Part shown: positions 1 through 10,286 of the stretch, piece by piece
Layout: each line of letters opens with the position of its first letter
Position numbering within the stretch: the stretch's first letter is position 1
DNA from: Oncomelania hupensis
Taxonomy: Eukaryota > Mollusca > Gastropoda > Littorinimorpha > Pomatiopsidae
Assembly (NCBI GenBank): GCA_036898135.1
Contig: JBAHVR010000218.1
Location: 1 to 64,000 of the forward strand
DNA: 64,000 nt
Direction of reading: 5' to 3'
Translations under genes and position numbers: made by a program
Notes under the pieces: model-generated
Told to the model about the DNA's origin: nothing
The model's input: the letters and a program-made list of their open reading frames with translations, nothing else
Database searches by the model: none

Positions 1-130
1 TTCCAGGCAAATTGCTAGAGACAAAACTGAAAATTAAACATGATCGCAAGAAGATATTTATAATTTTTTTAATGATAATTGTAATTATCCCTTAATAATT
101 GTAATTATCCCATTATATTTTTTTATCTCA
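1..130. other. AT-rich flank, no gene seen
   Basis: Short AT-rich stretch containing two imperfect copies of a taattgtaattatccc-type motif. I see no coding or structural feature. It ends at the left target-site duplication of the first LINE. Confidence 0.6.
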
Positions 131-197
131 TGATATTTATAAATACAAGCTCTATTTCAGCGGTAGAGATGACAGGCACGAACACGGCGTTGGATTC

Positions 198-887
198 TTG
201 GTCCACAAGAACATTCTAGCCACTGTCATGGGTTGCCGCCCAGTCTCCAGTAGACTCATTACCATCCGTCTGATAGCAACCCCTTTCAACATCACCATCA
301 TCCAGGCCTATGCCCCAACATCAAACTATGAAGACAGCGAAGTGGAGGATTTTTATGAAAATATACAGGCGGTCCTTGACCAAGTGCCGAAGAAGGACAT
401 AGTCATAGTGCAAGGCGACTGGAATGCCAAGGTTGGCCAAGATGCGCACCACAACTGGGGAGACACATGTGGACCCCACTGCAACAACGAGACAAATGAC
501 AGGGGTCTGAGGCTATTGGAGTTTGCCAGATACAACAATCTGGTACTGGCAAACACGCTTGGTCTCCACAAAAAATCCAGACGATGGACATGGCACAGTC
601 CCGGCGGGGAACATCACAACCAGATCGACTACATCATGGTCAAGAAACGCTTCAGATCAAGCATCAACATTGGCAGGACACGCACTTTTCCAGGAGCAGA
701 CATTGGAAGTGACCACGATCTCGTGATGATGTCTTTCCGGCTTCATTTGAAGAGAGTAAATACAGCAAAGTGCACTAGGCTGAAGTTCGACGTGGACAAA
801 CTGCAAGACCCGGAGGTGGCAAAAATATTTCAGGCCACAATTGGGGGAAATTTGCACCACTGCTTATTTTGGGGGCAGGCGAAGTAG
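198..887 (+). pseudogene. LINE endonuclease (EEP) fragment
   Basis: C-terminal two thirds of an apurinic-like endonuclease/exonuclease/phosphatase domain, which nicks target DNA during LINE insertion. Visible motifs: AYAPT (about residue 38), GDWNAK (about 73), QIDYIMV (about 142) and the catalytic SDHDLV (about 170). The N-terminal TWNVRTL block present in the minus-strand copy is missing because of 5' truncation. The frame leaves the RT frame near base 870, where a 1-bp shift joins it to the next ORF. In databases similar proteins are often labelled craniofacial development protein 2-like; that name reflects LINE sequence, not a developmental gene. Confidence 0.85.
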
Positions 888-2911
888 ATGTCAACACCAT
901 GACCAATACCTTCAACTCAGCTGTAACAAATGCCGCCACTGAGATCCTTGGCAAGCACCGACCAAAGAAGAAGCCGTGGATCACACCTGAACTTTTGGAT
1001 CTGTGTGATAAACGAAGAGAGTTAAAAAAGAAAAAGAACACCTCACAGGGAGCTGATGTCTACCGAAAAATCAACAATGACATCCGAAAAGGCATGCGCA
1101 CAGCAAAGGAGAACTGGATAGAAGATCAATGCCAGGAAATAGAGAACAATCTGAACAAGAACAACAGCAAGAAGGCCTACCAGACTGTGAAGCGGCTGAC
1201 AAGTGTTAAACAGCCCAAAGTCTCCACTATCCAAAGCAAGTCTGGCATATGCCTTACAGAAGAACAAGAAGTCTTGGACAGATGGACAGAGTACTGCTCT
1301 GACCTTTACAACCATACACCAAATGGAGACCCATCAGTTCTAGCATGTCCCGAGAGCAGAGAAGAAGAAGAAATCCTCCCAATTCTCCGGGAAGAAGTTG
1401 AGGCAGCAGTGCAATCGCTGAAGAAAGGGAAGTCAGCGGGAGTGGACAACATACCAGCGGAACTGCTACAAGCAGGAGGAGAAGCGATGACTGATGCTCT
1501 CACCATTATCTGTAACAAGATCTGGCAGAGTGGGGAATGGCCTACACCATGGACCCAGTCGCTTGTCATCACTCTTCCCAAAAAAGGTAACCTTCAGGAG
1601 TGTGAAAATTACCGCACCATCAGCCTCATCAGCCATCCCAGCAAGGTCCTCCTGAAAATAATACTCAACAGGTTGAAACCACAAGCTGAACAAATCATAG
1701 CTGAAGAACAAGCAGGATTCATGGCAGGGCGAAGTACCACTGAACAGATTTTCAACCTCAGAATAATCTGTGAGAAATACCTACAGCACCAACAACATCT
1801 ATATCATGTGTTCATAGACTTCAAGAAGGCATTTGACCGAGTCTGGCATGCAGCTCTATGGGCAACCATGAAAGTGTACAACATCAGCCCTAAAATTATA
1901 GAAGTCATCAAAAGCCTGTATGACAAGGCTACCAGTGCAGTCCTCCATAACAGCGTCATCGGGAACTGGTTCAGAACAACAATCGGTGTGCGTCAAGGAT
2001 GCCTACTCTCTCCAACACTCTTCAACATCTTCCTAGAGCGCATCATGTCAGATGCTCTTGCAGATCACGAAGGCACAGTCAGCATAGGGGGCAGAGCAAT
2101 CTCCAATCTTCGTTTTGCGGATGATGTTGATGGATTGGCTGGAGAGGAACAAGAACTTGAACAGCCTGTACAGAGGCTTGACACCACCTCCAGAGCTTAT
2201 GGAATGGAAATAAGTGCAGAGAAGACCAAAATGATGACCAACAACACCAATGGCATCAACACGGACATCAAAGTACAAGGCCAATCCCTCAACACAGTGC
2301 ACAGCTTCAAATATTTAGGAGCCATTGTGTCAGACAATGGGTCTCGACAGGAAGTCCTCTCCAGGATCGCACAAACAACTGCTGCCCTGACAAGGTTGAA
2401 GCCCATTTGGAAAGACAGAACCATCAGTCTACATTCCAAAGTAAGACTGCTGCGCTCTCTGGTCATCTCCATCTTCCTATATGCTTGCGAAGCATGGACC
2501 CTCACAGCAGATCTCCAACGAAGAATACAAAGCATGGAGATGAGGTGCTACAGAAGACTTCTGTGCATTTCCTATACCCAACACATCACCAACGACGAAG
2601 TCCGACAGACCATCACACAAGCCATTGGACAACACGATGACCTGCTCACAGTGGTGAAGAAACGGAAACTCCGATGGTATGGCCACGTCACCAGATCATC
2701 AGGCCTTGCAAAGACCATTCTGCAAGGCACAGTGCAAGGAGGTAGAAGAAGGGGGAGACCGAAAAAGAGGTGGGAGGACAACATTCGAGAATGGACTGGT
2801 TTGACACTGAGCGAAGCCATGAGGGCTGCTGAGGACAGAGAAAGATGGAGTATGCTGGTTAAACGATCATCTGTGGTGCCCCTACGACCTTCGGGTTATG
2901 GGACAGGATAG
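869..2911 (+). CDS. RTE-like LINE reverse transcriptase, 680 codons
   Basis: Reverse transcriptase of the same LINE. RT blocks are in order: the LPKKG..YRTISL block (about residue 236), FIDFKKAFDRVWH (about 313), RQGCLLSPTLF (about 374) and the catalytic FADD (about 413), followed by a KYLGAIV thumb block (about 482). The C-terminus has the RWYGHVTR and RRRGRPKKRWEDNI blocks found in many invertebrate RTE-type proteins. The frame is open to the stop just before the GGATA tail. Lacking an intact endonuclease in the same frame, this copy is probably dead, though its RT frame is long and intact. Confidence 0.9.
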   Translation: MGAGEVDVNTMTNTFNSAVTNAATEILGKHRPKKKPWITPELLDLCDKRRELKKKKNTSQGADVYRKINNDIRKGMRTAKENWIEDQCQEIENNLNKNNSKKAYQTVKRLTSVKQPKVSTIQSKSGICLTEEQEVLDRWTEYCSDLYNHTPNGDPSVLACPESREEEEILPILREEVEAAVQSLKKGKSAGVDNIPAELLQAGGEAMTDALTIICNKIWQSGEWPTPWTQSLVITLPKKGNLQECENYRTISLISHPSKVLLKIILNRLKPQAEQIIAEEQAGFMAGRSTTEQIFNLRIICEKYLQHQQHLYHVFIDFKKAFDRVWHAALWATMKVYNISPKIIEVIKSLYDKATSAVLHNSVIGNWFRTTIGVRQGCLLSPTLFNIFLERIMSDALADHEGTVSIGGRAISNLRFADDVDGLAGEEQELEQPVQRLDTTSRAYGMEISAEKTKMMTNNTNGINTDIKVQGQSLNTVHSFKYLGAIVSDNGSRQEVLSRIAQTTAALTRLKPIWKDRTISLHSKVRLLRSLVISIFLYACEAWTLTADLQRRIQSMEMRCYRRLLCISYTQHITNDEVRQTITQAIGQHDDLLTVVKKRKLRWYGHVTRSSGLAKTILQGTVQGGRRRGRPKKRWEDNIREWTGLTLSEAMRAAEDRERWSMLVKRSSVVPLRPSGYGTG

Positions 2912-2932
2912 GATAGGATATGATATTTATAA

Positions 2933-3195
2933 TTATCAGGTTTTGGCGCTAGTAGGCCATCATAGAATACTTCTTGTATTGCAGTGAGAGGCCATTGGAG
3001 GTAATAAAGTCAAGTAAGCCGGGTGTTGGCCATTTTTTAAAAATTTTTAGCTTGAAGATGATGTAATTCCTTTATCACAAGATCACAAAGCAAACAGCTA
3101 TATATGAATACTTATATAGCCGTCAAACAAGAAATTAGATACATGTTATGAGAAAGAGAAGGGGAAGGGGGGTGGGAGGGAGATAAAAAGAGGCA
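2933..3195. other. Non-coding spacer
   Basis: AT-rich sequence between the LINE and a GA microsatellite. I see no ORF, repeat or RNA gene. Confidence 0.5.
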
Positions 3196-3196
3196 G

Positions 3197-3198
<2 letters not shown>

Positions 3199-3246
<48 letters not shown>

Positions 3247-3265
3247 GAGAGGGAGAGAGAGAGGG
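3199..3265. repeat. (GA)n microsatellite
   Basis: About 20 uninterrupted GA units followed by interrupted GA-rich sequence. Confidence 0.95.
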
Positions 3266-3345
3266 GTTGGTTAGTTAGTCATTCATTGCTTATAGGGTCC
3301 AGCGGACTGCAAAGAGCCGAATCAGGACCACAAAATCAGGATCAC
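3264..3345 (-). repeat. Short retroposon 3' end, (CTAA)n tail, copy 1
   Basis: Contains the core ggtccagcggactgcaaaga, then gccgaatcaggacca, preceded on the plus strand by gttagttag repeats. Related cores occur at 28504-28565 and 38630-38700. Read on the minus strand each ends in a 4-bp tandem tail, as expected for the 3' end of a SINE or LINE. The family is not one I can name. Confidence 0.6.
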
Positions 3346-3654
3346 AACTTGGTTGAAAGAGGACTCACCCCTGATCCCTTATAAAAGATCTGCTGAAACG
3401 ACCCTAGTGGTAACGCTGAATGCAGTCCAACAGCCGGTCACTGCACAATAAATAGACTGAAAGCCAATAGCCACAAAAGGGCCTAGAAAATGAGGTATTT
3501 TTTAATCGAAGCGCACCAAAATTTTTCTCCACATTCTCAAAGAAGGTACTTAGTGCACAACTTTCAGAGATCGGGAACCACCAACTCTTGCACGTTTGTG
3601 AGAAACAGGCAGTTAAAGTTGTACCCCTGATTTTAAAAAAACTACACTTCTTTG

Positions 3655-4310
3655 CAGTGATGATATATCATTATTTGTCCAAATAAAGTATTGTAATACC
3701 TCCTAAACAGCTTCAATATTAAATAATATAAAAATAAAGACTTTAAGTTAAAAACAAAATTATCTTAGTTATTATTTTGTTATAATTGTGCATTTTAAAA
3801 AAATCACAGCAAATATTACCTCCCTTGAAGCAGACTATTTTACCACCGCTCATCATCTAATTGATTCAGATTATTCCACTCAGTGTCAGTATCACTACAA
3901 ACAGATGATCCATCATCTTAGAACATCTAGTGCATGAACACAGTTGCTGATGCCTTGAATGCACTATATAATTATAAAGTTGTACCTCGATTCAAAACCA
4001 TGACACATTTTTGCATTATATGTCCAAATAAAGTACTGTAATACCAACTAAACAACTTAGATATTAAATCATATAAACAATAAAGTCTTCAAGTTAAAAA
4101 CAAAATCATCAGAGTTAAGTACTTGGCTATAATTGTGCAATTAAAAAACAACAACTACAAGGCAAATATTACTCCCTTGAAGCAGACTGTATACTATAGG
4201 TTACTATTTTACCACCCCTCATCATCTGAACTTGATTCAGATTCACTCCACTCAGTTTCAGTGTCACTGTCAGTATCATTACAAACAGATGATTGATTGA
4301 TTAGAACACA
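3655..4310. repeat. Direct tandem duplication, unit about 345 bp
   Basis: Two diverged copies in direct order: gtccaaataaagta at 3677 and 4022, then ataattgtgca, cccttgaagcagact and acaaacagatgat in both. The duplicated part is the 3' end and 3' UTR of the cysteine-rich gene relic on the minus strand. Small indels make the later offset grow to about 384 bp. Confidence 0.75.
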
Positions 4311-4938
4311 AAGTGCATGAACACATGTATGTGCGTTTCAAGGCCTGATGTTCACAAGTGCACCGGTTTCCAGTACAGCCGGATTTGCAGCCACACTGCA
4401 CAAAGCTAGTGATGTTGGGAGGTAAAGGTGTCTGTGTTGACCACATCACATCAAGGGTTCTGTTTGTCTTGGTAACCCATCCATGCTGCAGAGCTGCTGG
4501 TGCCTTGAGGATGTTGACCACTCTTTGAGAGCCTGTGAGGTGCCTCACAGCTATGCCTAGTGCAATGTGCTTTGGGCACGTGTAGCGCCTATTTGCCAAG
4601 GAAAGAATATCCTGCGCGATAGATAATATTTAGATTTTAATATATGATGGTATTTGAACATAACTTTGGTCAAAGTCATCAGTGGTGTTAGCTATCCAAG
4701 CAATTAAATTAAACATCTGAGGAAGAACTATCTTCAAAATTTCTGTTTCATTCAGCTTATCAGGATTTGCTGACCATGAAGACTCCTGTGCTGTTTCTTT
4801 TGTGACGTTCCTCACCGAGAGAGCAGACAAATATATGTGTCTCCAGTTATCTTGTTCAGTGTATACATGCCTTGTCCTCCGTCTTGTCGGTAATTCTCCG
4901 AAATCACTATCTGCAGATTCTGCAATATCAGTGTGCAC
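4202..4938 (-). pseudogene. Relic of a CXC (cysteine-rich) protein gene
   Basis: One minus-strand frame runs through two open segments (4938-4630 and 4629-4279) broken only by an in-frame TAA at 4630-4632. Near the end it encodes the cysteine-rich block CGCKSGCTGNRCTC followed by MCSCTLC, resembling the CXC/CRC motif of tesmin-like proteins and of a large group of uncharacterised invertebrate proteins. Beyond a 1-bp shift an acidic Ser/Asp/Glu tail ending DDEGW and a stop can be read at about 4202-4260. The nonsense codon and the frameshift make this a pseudogene or a transposon passenger. I do not know its function. Confidence 0.55.
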
Positions 4939-5065
4939 TTCTGGTTCTACGTTGTCTGTTTTCTTCTACAATAGTGATGGCAACTGTGGACCGCAGGCTG
5001 CTGCTGCATGCATAAGTCTTCTGTAACAGGACTCGTGATACCTGTCAACAACAAGAACATACCTC

Positions 5066-5067
<2 letters not shown>

Positions 5068-5144
<77 letters not shown>

Positions 5145-5146
5145 GT

Positions 5147-5210
<64 letters not shown>
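5068..5210. repeat. (AAT)n microsatellite
   Basis: Over 45 AAT units with one gtatt interruption. Confidence 0.97.
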
Positions 5211-5212
<2 letters not shown>

Positions 5213-5246
5213 TTTCTCTCTCTATTTTCTAAATATATATGGAGGG

Positions 5247-6719
5247 TCGAACAGGGTTGTTTGTTGTCTCCCCTGATCTTTTCCTTTTCAGTTTCTACCT
5301 GGCTTGCAGGAAATCTTTCTGTTATTATTTGCTGACAACATTTGCTTGATCTCTACCACACCCGCTGGCTTACAAAATCAATTAGTTACCTTAGAAAAAG
5401 CTTCAACATCTCTTGGACTTTCTGTAAATTTAAAGAAAACAAAAGTAATGGTATTCAGGAAAGGTGGACATTTGGCTAAAGCAGAAAAAGGGTACTATCA
5501 AGGAAAAGAAATTGAAGTTGTAAACAGCTACAAATATTTAGGCTTTACTCTTACAACAAAGATGTCTTTTGATATTGCGCTCCAAGAGTTTGCAGGCAGA
5601 GCCAAAGGTAAGGTGGTGGAGATCATGAAAACAATGTGGAGTTTGGGAAGCATGGATATAAATATTTTCTTTAAGCTGTTCGATGCCCAGGTTAAACCTA
5701 TGCTTCTGTATGCAGCAGAAATATGGGGCATTACACGATTTCATGCTATTGAATCTACACATTTGTTTGCTTGTAAGCGTATTTTGAGTGTGTCTCCCAG
5801 GACCCCAAATGTCATGGTTTATGGAGAACTTGGTCGTTATCCACTGTTTATTGACAGTGCTCTAAGTGCAGTCAGATACTGGTTCAAATTGCAAACATGC
5901 TTCTTGTTAGACTACCAAAGCAAGCATATGAAATGGACAAAAACAGATTTTTGAGACTACCTGTAGGTCAGACTGATGTACATAACTGGGCTTACAATAT
6001 AAAACAGTTTTGACATGTTTGGTTTTTCTCATGTTTGGTTGAACGAGGAAGTAGGAAAATAAGAAAGCTTTTTTACGTGTTTTCAGACAACGTATGATAG
6101 ACTGCTACAAACAGGAATGGTTTAGTAAATTAATGGATAGTGAAAGGTTCTCAGTGTAGGTTCCTTTAAATCACTCTTGCAGTGTGAGAAGTACTTAACA
6201 GATATTACTATAAATAAGTTTAGAAATATCTTTGTAAAGTTACGTCTAGGCATTATAGACTTGAATGGAAATAAAAGATACAGTGTTGTTCCAAAGGCAT
6301 GCCCTTTCTGTACGGCTGTTGAAAATGAAATGCATTTTTTGTGGTATTGTCCAGCGTATAAGGATATTCGTGAAAAGTACATTTTGAGGCACTTCAATGT
6401 TGATGTACCACCATTGGTGTTTTGTTTATTACAAAGTGATAGTATGATTATTACCAGAGCAGTAGCGATGTTTACGTACTAAGCGATGAAAAAGCGTGAA
6501 GAATTGTTGATTTAAAAGTAACCTAAAATATGTTTACTTTTTTTTTTTCTGAGACACATTCTGTCAAATGACGCGTGTGTCATATTTATTTTTGTAACTT
6601 TTGAAATTTTTAGTGATTTTTGTCTTTTCTTTCCTTTTTTCCATGTCTGTTGTGTTACCCCCATGGGTATAGGCTGGTGGCCTCGCATTAAAGTTTCCTG
6701 AGTTCCTGAGTTCCTGAGT
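5247..6719 (+). mobile_element. 5'-truncated LINE with 16-17-bp TSD
   Basis: Flanked by taaatatatatggaggg (5230-5246; repeated at 6719-6735), a 16-17-bp target-site duplication. The 5' end lies inside RT (a QGCLLSP-like block is readable from about 5250). The 3' end carries about three units of an 8-bp repeat, cctgagtt, after an attaaa signal (about 6688-6718). This gives exact boundaries for the insertion. The LINE clade is not assigned; the C-terminal CCHC-like block and the RT style differ from the RTE copies. Confidence 0.9.
5304..6482 (+). pseudogene. LINE reverse transcriptase C-terminus, broken
   Basis: Two open stretches (5304-5954 and 6177-6482) in different frames. The first holds a decayed catalytic box (FADN for FADD), SLGLSVNLKKTKVMVF and SYKYLGFTL, i.e. 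RT palm and thumb. The second holds a C-terminal zinc-binding-like block, CPFC followed by EMHFLWYCP. Frameshifts and stops lie between 5955 and 6170. The D-to-N change in FADN would by itself remove catalysis. Copy is dead. Confidence 0.85.
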
Positions 6720-6728
6720 AAATATATA

Positions 6729-7064
6729 TGGAGGGGGGGAGGGGAGGGGGGGTAAATCATGCGGTTTTGCTTTTTAAGTTTAGTTGTTTTCTTTAGTTGT
6801 TTTGTTTTGTTTGGGGGTGGGGAGTGGGGGGGAGTGCTAATTATGGGATAACTTAATCTGGATCTGGTCGTATAGTTGCAGGAACCAATGTCGGTTATCT
6901 TTGCAACTGGGGGAAGCGCATGATTTATAAATTCGTGGCCCTAATATAAAGGCAAGGTGCACAGCTAAAACATAAATATTCTCAGTGTCTTTAAAAGCTG
7001 GCTAAAAACATATCAGTGTGAGCGTTCAGCGGAGGGGGGGGGGGGGGTGGGGGGGGGGGGGGCG
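6729..7064. other. G-rich tracts and spacer
   Basis: G-rich runs at about 6729-6752, 6811-6834 and 7030-7063. The last encodes the proline run near the end of the minus-strand LINE ORF. No other feature seen. Confidence 0.6.
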
Positions 7065-8154
7065 AGAGCCCTGACACCTTCGTCGCCGATGATGCTGCGA
7101 CGGCTGGTCGGGCTTGTCTGGCTGGCAGGTCTGTGTCACTCAGCTGATTCCACTCAGCTACAGTACGGACAAAAAAGGAATTCCTGTACTGGTCAGTCTT
7201 GCTGGTAGGGATGATGAAGCTTCGTGTGTTGTTCACAGCCTGTCGTTCGATGATGTTGATGCTGTCGAACCCCTGAAACCTCGTGGGAATGACTCTTCGT
7301 CGACCGCCGACAGCAGGGGTGAGGAACTTCTCTGGAGGTAGCGCTGGGACCAACCCCTCTGTGACCCTATTCAGAAGGTTGAGGCGTAGTTGCCTACGGC
7401 GCTCTTCTAGTGGGGGGAGGTTCAGGTCTCTGAGGATGTTGCTCATGCAGCCCTGGCTTCGGGACTTGTAGTCACGCGTAATGAAGCGGGCGGCCTGGCG
7501 CTGCACTCTCTCTAGTCTGTCAATGTCCTGTTGTAGATGGGGATCCCACACCGTTGCTCCGTATTCTAGCTTGGATCGTACGAGTGAGATATACGCCAGG
7601 CGCCTGCACTCTTGGGGGCAGTTCCGGAGGTTCCGGCGTAGGAAGCCCACTGTCGATGCTGCTTTGCTGCATGTGTTGGAGATATGGGCGGACCATTTGA
7701 GGGCAGCTGACAGTAGGATGCCAAGATATGGGCTCTGTTGTACATGTTGCAGTATTACTCTGTCTAGGCTATATAAGTAGGATGACTTATTTCTGATGGA
7801 GAGGATGTAGCACTTCTGCGCATTAAAGCGCATGCCCCACTTGGTAGCCCAGATTTCCAGCTGTCGGAGGTCGGCCTGGAGCTCGAGGTGATCTTGGAAG
7901 GTACGTATAGTCCGGTAAAGGAGGCAGTCGTCAGCAAACAGTCTGACTGTAGACCTCACAGACTGTGGCAAATCGTTGATGTGGCAGAGGAACAAGAGAG
8001 GTCCCAACACCGTTCCCTGTGGTACGCCTGACTCGACCGGCGCCACTTCCGATGCCTCTCCCTCCACCACCACTCTCATCGTTCGCTTCGTCAAGAACTG
8101 GGTCAGCCATGCATGGATTGGTCCACGCACACCGTAATGGTCCATCTTCTGCAT
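6991..8154 (-). CDS. LINE reverse transcriptase C-terminal half, 387 codons
   Basis: Open frame encoding SGVPQGTVLGPLLF (about residue 43), the catalytic LFADDCLLYR (about 72), WGMRFNAQKCYIL (about 107) and a long C-terminal domain with WDPHLQQDIDRLERVQRQAARF (about 203). This is the layout of jockey/CR1-group RTs common in cnidarians and molluscs. A run of about 11 prolines precedes the C-terminal LNAHTD. The frame has no internal stop, which suggests a fairly recent insertion. It lacks endonuclease and RT fingers, so it cannot be autonomous. Confidence 0.85.
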   Translation of the reverse strand: MQKMDHYGVRGPIHAWLTQFLTKRTMRVVVEGEASEVAPVESGVPQGTVLGPLLFLCHINDLPQSVRSTVRLFADDCLLYRTIRTFQDHLELQADLRQLEIWATKWGMRFNAQKCYILSIRNKSSYLYSLDRVILQHVQQSPYLGILLSAALKWSAHISNTCSKAASTVGFLRRNLRNCPQECRRLAYISLVRSKLEYGATVWDPHLQQDIDRLERVQRQAARFITRDYKSRSQGCMSNILRDLNLPPLEERRRQLRLNLLNRVTEGLVPALPPEKFLTPAVGGRRRVIPTRFQGFDSINIIERQAVNNTRSFIIPTSKTDQYRNSFFVRTVAEWNQLSDTDLPARQARPAVAASSATKVSGLSPPPPPPPPPPPLNAHTDMFLASF

Positions 8155-8161
8155 AAGCTTC
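6991..8161 (-). mobile_element. 5'-truncated jockey/CR1-group LINE
   Basis: Minus-strand LINE fragment beginning inside RT at KLMQKMDHYGVRG and running to the natural-looking C-terminus. No target-site duplication could be found. The 5' junction coincides with a splice-acceptor-like tttctgtag at 8162-8170 (see findings). Confidence 0.8.
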
Positions 8162-8235
8162 CTACAGAAACATATAAATTATTGTTGTTTTTTAATTACA
8201 TTTTTTTCTAAGCGGGAAAAAAAGTATAAACTTAC

Positions 8236-8342
8236 TTTGCTTCTACAGCAAGTAAATCTGCCTGGTAGTGAATTTCCTTTAGTACATCATGTCGCTTAAG
8301 CTTTGTTGCTGCTCTCAGAAAGTCTTCTGCATTTGGGCCAAC
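8236..8342 (-). CDS. Putative host gene A, exon 4
   Basis: 107-nt exon bounded by acceptor tttgacag and donor gtaagt. Only one frame is open, encoding 35 residues including EDFLRAATKLKRHDVLKEI, probably helical. Entry phase 0 matches the exit phase of the exon at 10989-11035. It exits in phase 2 into a 74-nt intron (8162-8235), whose acceptor leads in frame into the LINE reverse transcriptase ORF. I do not recognise the protein. Confidence 0.5.
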
Positions 8343-8404
8343 CTGTCAAATGTAGTAAAAAAGTTGGTTAATCGCACAGATTTATACACACATATTTTTT
8401 CTGC

Positions 8405-8854
8405 CTTCCTTTATGCTTGCGAAGCATGGACCCTCACAGCAGATCTCCAACGAAGAATACAAAACATGGAGATGAGGTGCTACAGAAGACTTCTGGGCAT
8501 TTCCTATACACAACACATCACCAACGACGAACTCCGGCAGACCATCACACGAGCCATTGGACAACACGATGACCTGCTTACAGTGGTGAAGAAACGGAAA
8601 CTCCGATGGTATGGCCATGTCACCAGATCATCAGGCCTTGCAAAGACTATTCTGCAAGGCACAGTGCAAGGAAGTAGAAGAAGAGGGAGTCCGAAAAAGA
8701 GGTGGGAGGACAACATTCGAGAATGGACTGGTTTGACACTGAGCGAAGCCATCAGGGCTGCTGAGGACAGAGAAAGATGGAGTATGCTGGTTAAACGATC
8801 ATCTGTGGTGCCCCTACGACCTCCGAGTTACGGGACAGGATAGGATAGGATAGG
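8405..8854 (+). mobile_element. RTE-like LINE, copy 2, short 3' fragment with 11-bp TSD
   Basis: Last 450 bp of the RTE-like family, flanked by attttttctgc (8394-8404 and 8855-8865), ending with a tract of GGATA units. It encodes the RT C-terminus (LYACEAWTL to the terminal LRPPSYGTG) in an open frame to 8843. It lies in the intron upstream of exon 4 of putative gene A, in the opposite orientation. About 95% like copy 1 by eye. Confidence 0.9.
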
Positions 8855-8865
8855 ATTTTTTCTGC

Positions 8866-9750
8866 AGGCGATAAATATAAGCTAACAGTAACATTTAAAA
8901 AATAACTTAGCCTTGAATCGACCAACCTTGAATGATCTCATCCCGCTATGTTATTGATACAATCTGATCATGTCAGGCTTACCACGCCAGTTTTTTTGCC
9001 ATTTTCGAAACGTTTTTTGGCCTGCTCGATCCCTCATTTGCTATTGTGTATTGAAACAATCTTTCCTTACATTGATATTCCTAAGTAAATATATTTTAAT
9101 ATTTTTATGCAGTTTAACAATATTCAGTTTTGTTTTAATTAATATTTTTTTTAAGAATCATGCTTCTCTGTTTAGGCTAAGGTGCAATGAGCGTTTAAGA
9201 AAAAAAAGCTTATTCTAAATGGGAATTATGATAATTAAAAGCCAACAAACGTCAAGTTTGTCAAACTTTCACCTGCCTACTATACTCTTTCAATGTCAGG
9301 CAAACTTAAGTGAATATAGTCTTGATAAATAGGCTGAAAGTTGGCGTTAGCAATATTCTGTATATTATTGTACTTTTTTTATTTTATTAAATGTACGTTA
9401 ATATTAGGCTTACTCTACCCCTACAAATGTTACATTGTATTATTCATTTCTCTTCGTTTGGGGAGTGGACAGAGGTGGAGGTGGAGGTGGTGGTCATGTA
9501 AACAGAAACCTGGCACCCAATGGCACAAGTATTGTTGCAGAAGTACTTTTTTCTTAAAATGGTAAATTATTTAGCTTTTTCTTTCTTCTTCAAAAAACAA
9601 CAATAAAATGTATTCCCAATGCCCGGTGACTCCACCCCCCTATTCCCTCCCACTCCCGGTCTCTTCCTCCCAGTACATTTCCCCCTCTCTAGTCTTTTCC
9701 CTCCCCCCCCCCTCCCCCCCCCCATTTCCTCTTCCTGAATATTCTCGTAC
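8866..9750. other. Non-coding spacer, pyrimidine-rich toward the end
   Basis: AT-rich sequence without a supported gene. A C/T-rich tract lies at about 9640-9730 with two poly-C runs. Presumably part of an intron of putative gene A. Confidence 0.5.
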
Positions 9751-9767
9751 CTAGCTCATATAAGTTC

Positions 9768-9845
9768 TCCCCTTGCGGGAATCGAAACCGCGACCTTCGG
9801 CATAGGAAAGCAGCTCATTATCAGCTGAGTTACCAGACCACCACT
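9768..9845 (-). repeat. tRNA-derived SINE head or tRNA pseudogene
   Basis: On the minus strand the sequence reads GGTGGTCTGGTAACTCAGC (A-box-like) and later GGTTTCGATTCCCGC (B-box-like) with tRNA spacing. The anticodon arm does not fold well and the acceptor stem is not complementary, so a functional tRNA is unlikely. It is probably the 5' part of a tRNA-derived SINE. Confidence 0.6.
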
Positions 9846-9992
9846 TTTCATTCCCTCCCAGTTTATTACATGTTGTAATAAAATGATGATATATTTTGTT
9901 AGCGACTTGTATGAATGTAATACATTTATCAAATGTTATGTAGCTTTCTCATTTAGATTGTAGAATGACTGGTATATATATTTGTAACTTAC

Positions 9993-10075
9993 CTCACTTA
10001 CTTACTTAATGCCGGTCACACCTGCCGGGGTATGGGCCGCCAACAACAGCTCTCCAGAGGTCTCTGTCCTGTAAC
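9993..10075 (-). pseudogene. 3' end of another RTE-type LINE
   Basis: On the minus strand this encodes QDRDLWRAVVGGPYPGRC and a stop, the typical last residues of RTE-type RTs, followed by a (TAAG)n tail (plus-strand cttacttactta). It is a very short 3' fragment, distinct from the GGATA-tailed family. Confidence 0.65.
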
Positions 10076-10205
10076 TTAATGTGAATTGATAAAATGTCAT
10101 TGTGATATAGAACTGTGATTATATACATGTACAACTATGATCCTTTTATTTTTTATACCGCTAGTATAATACTCTCTGATCACAAGAAAAAAAAGTACAA
10201 GCATC

Positions 10206-10210
<5 letters not shown>

Positions 10211-10286
<76 letters not shown>

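Larger units (their letters stand above)
143..2920 (+). mobile_element. RTE-like LINE, copy 1, 5'-truncated, with 12-bp TSD
   Basis: A non-LTR retrotransposon flanked by the direct repeat tgatatttataa (131-142 and 2921-2932), a target-site duplication. Homology to the longer minus-strand copy (42679-46026) begins at about base 145, in the middle of the endonuclease domain, so the 5' end is truncated, the usual outcome of target-primed reverse transcription. The element ends in GGATA units directly after the RT stop codon. A very short 3' UTR ending in a microsatellite-like tail is characteristic of the RTE clade; clade placement is from ORF style and tail only. The coding region is split by a frameshift near 870-887. 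Confidence 0.9.
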
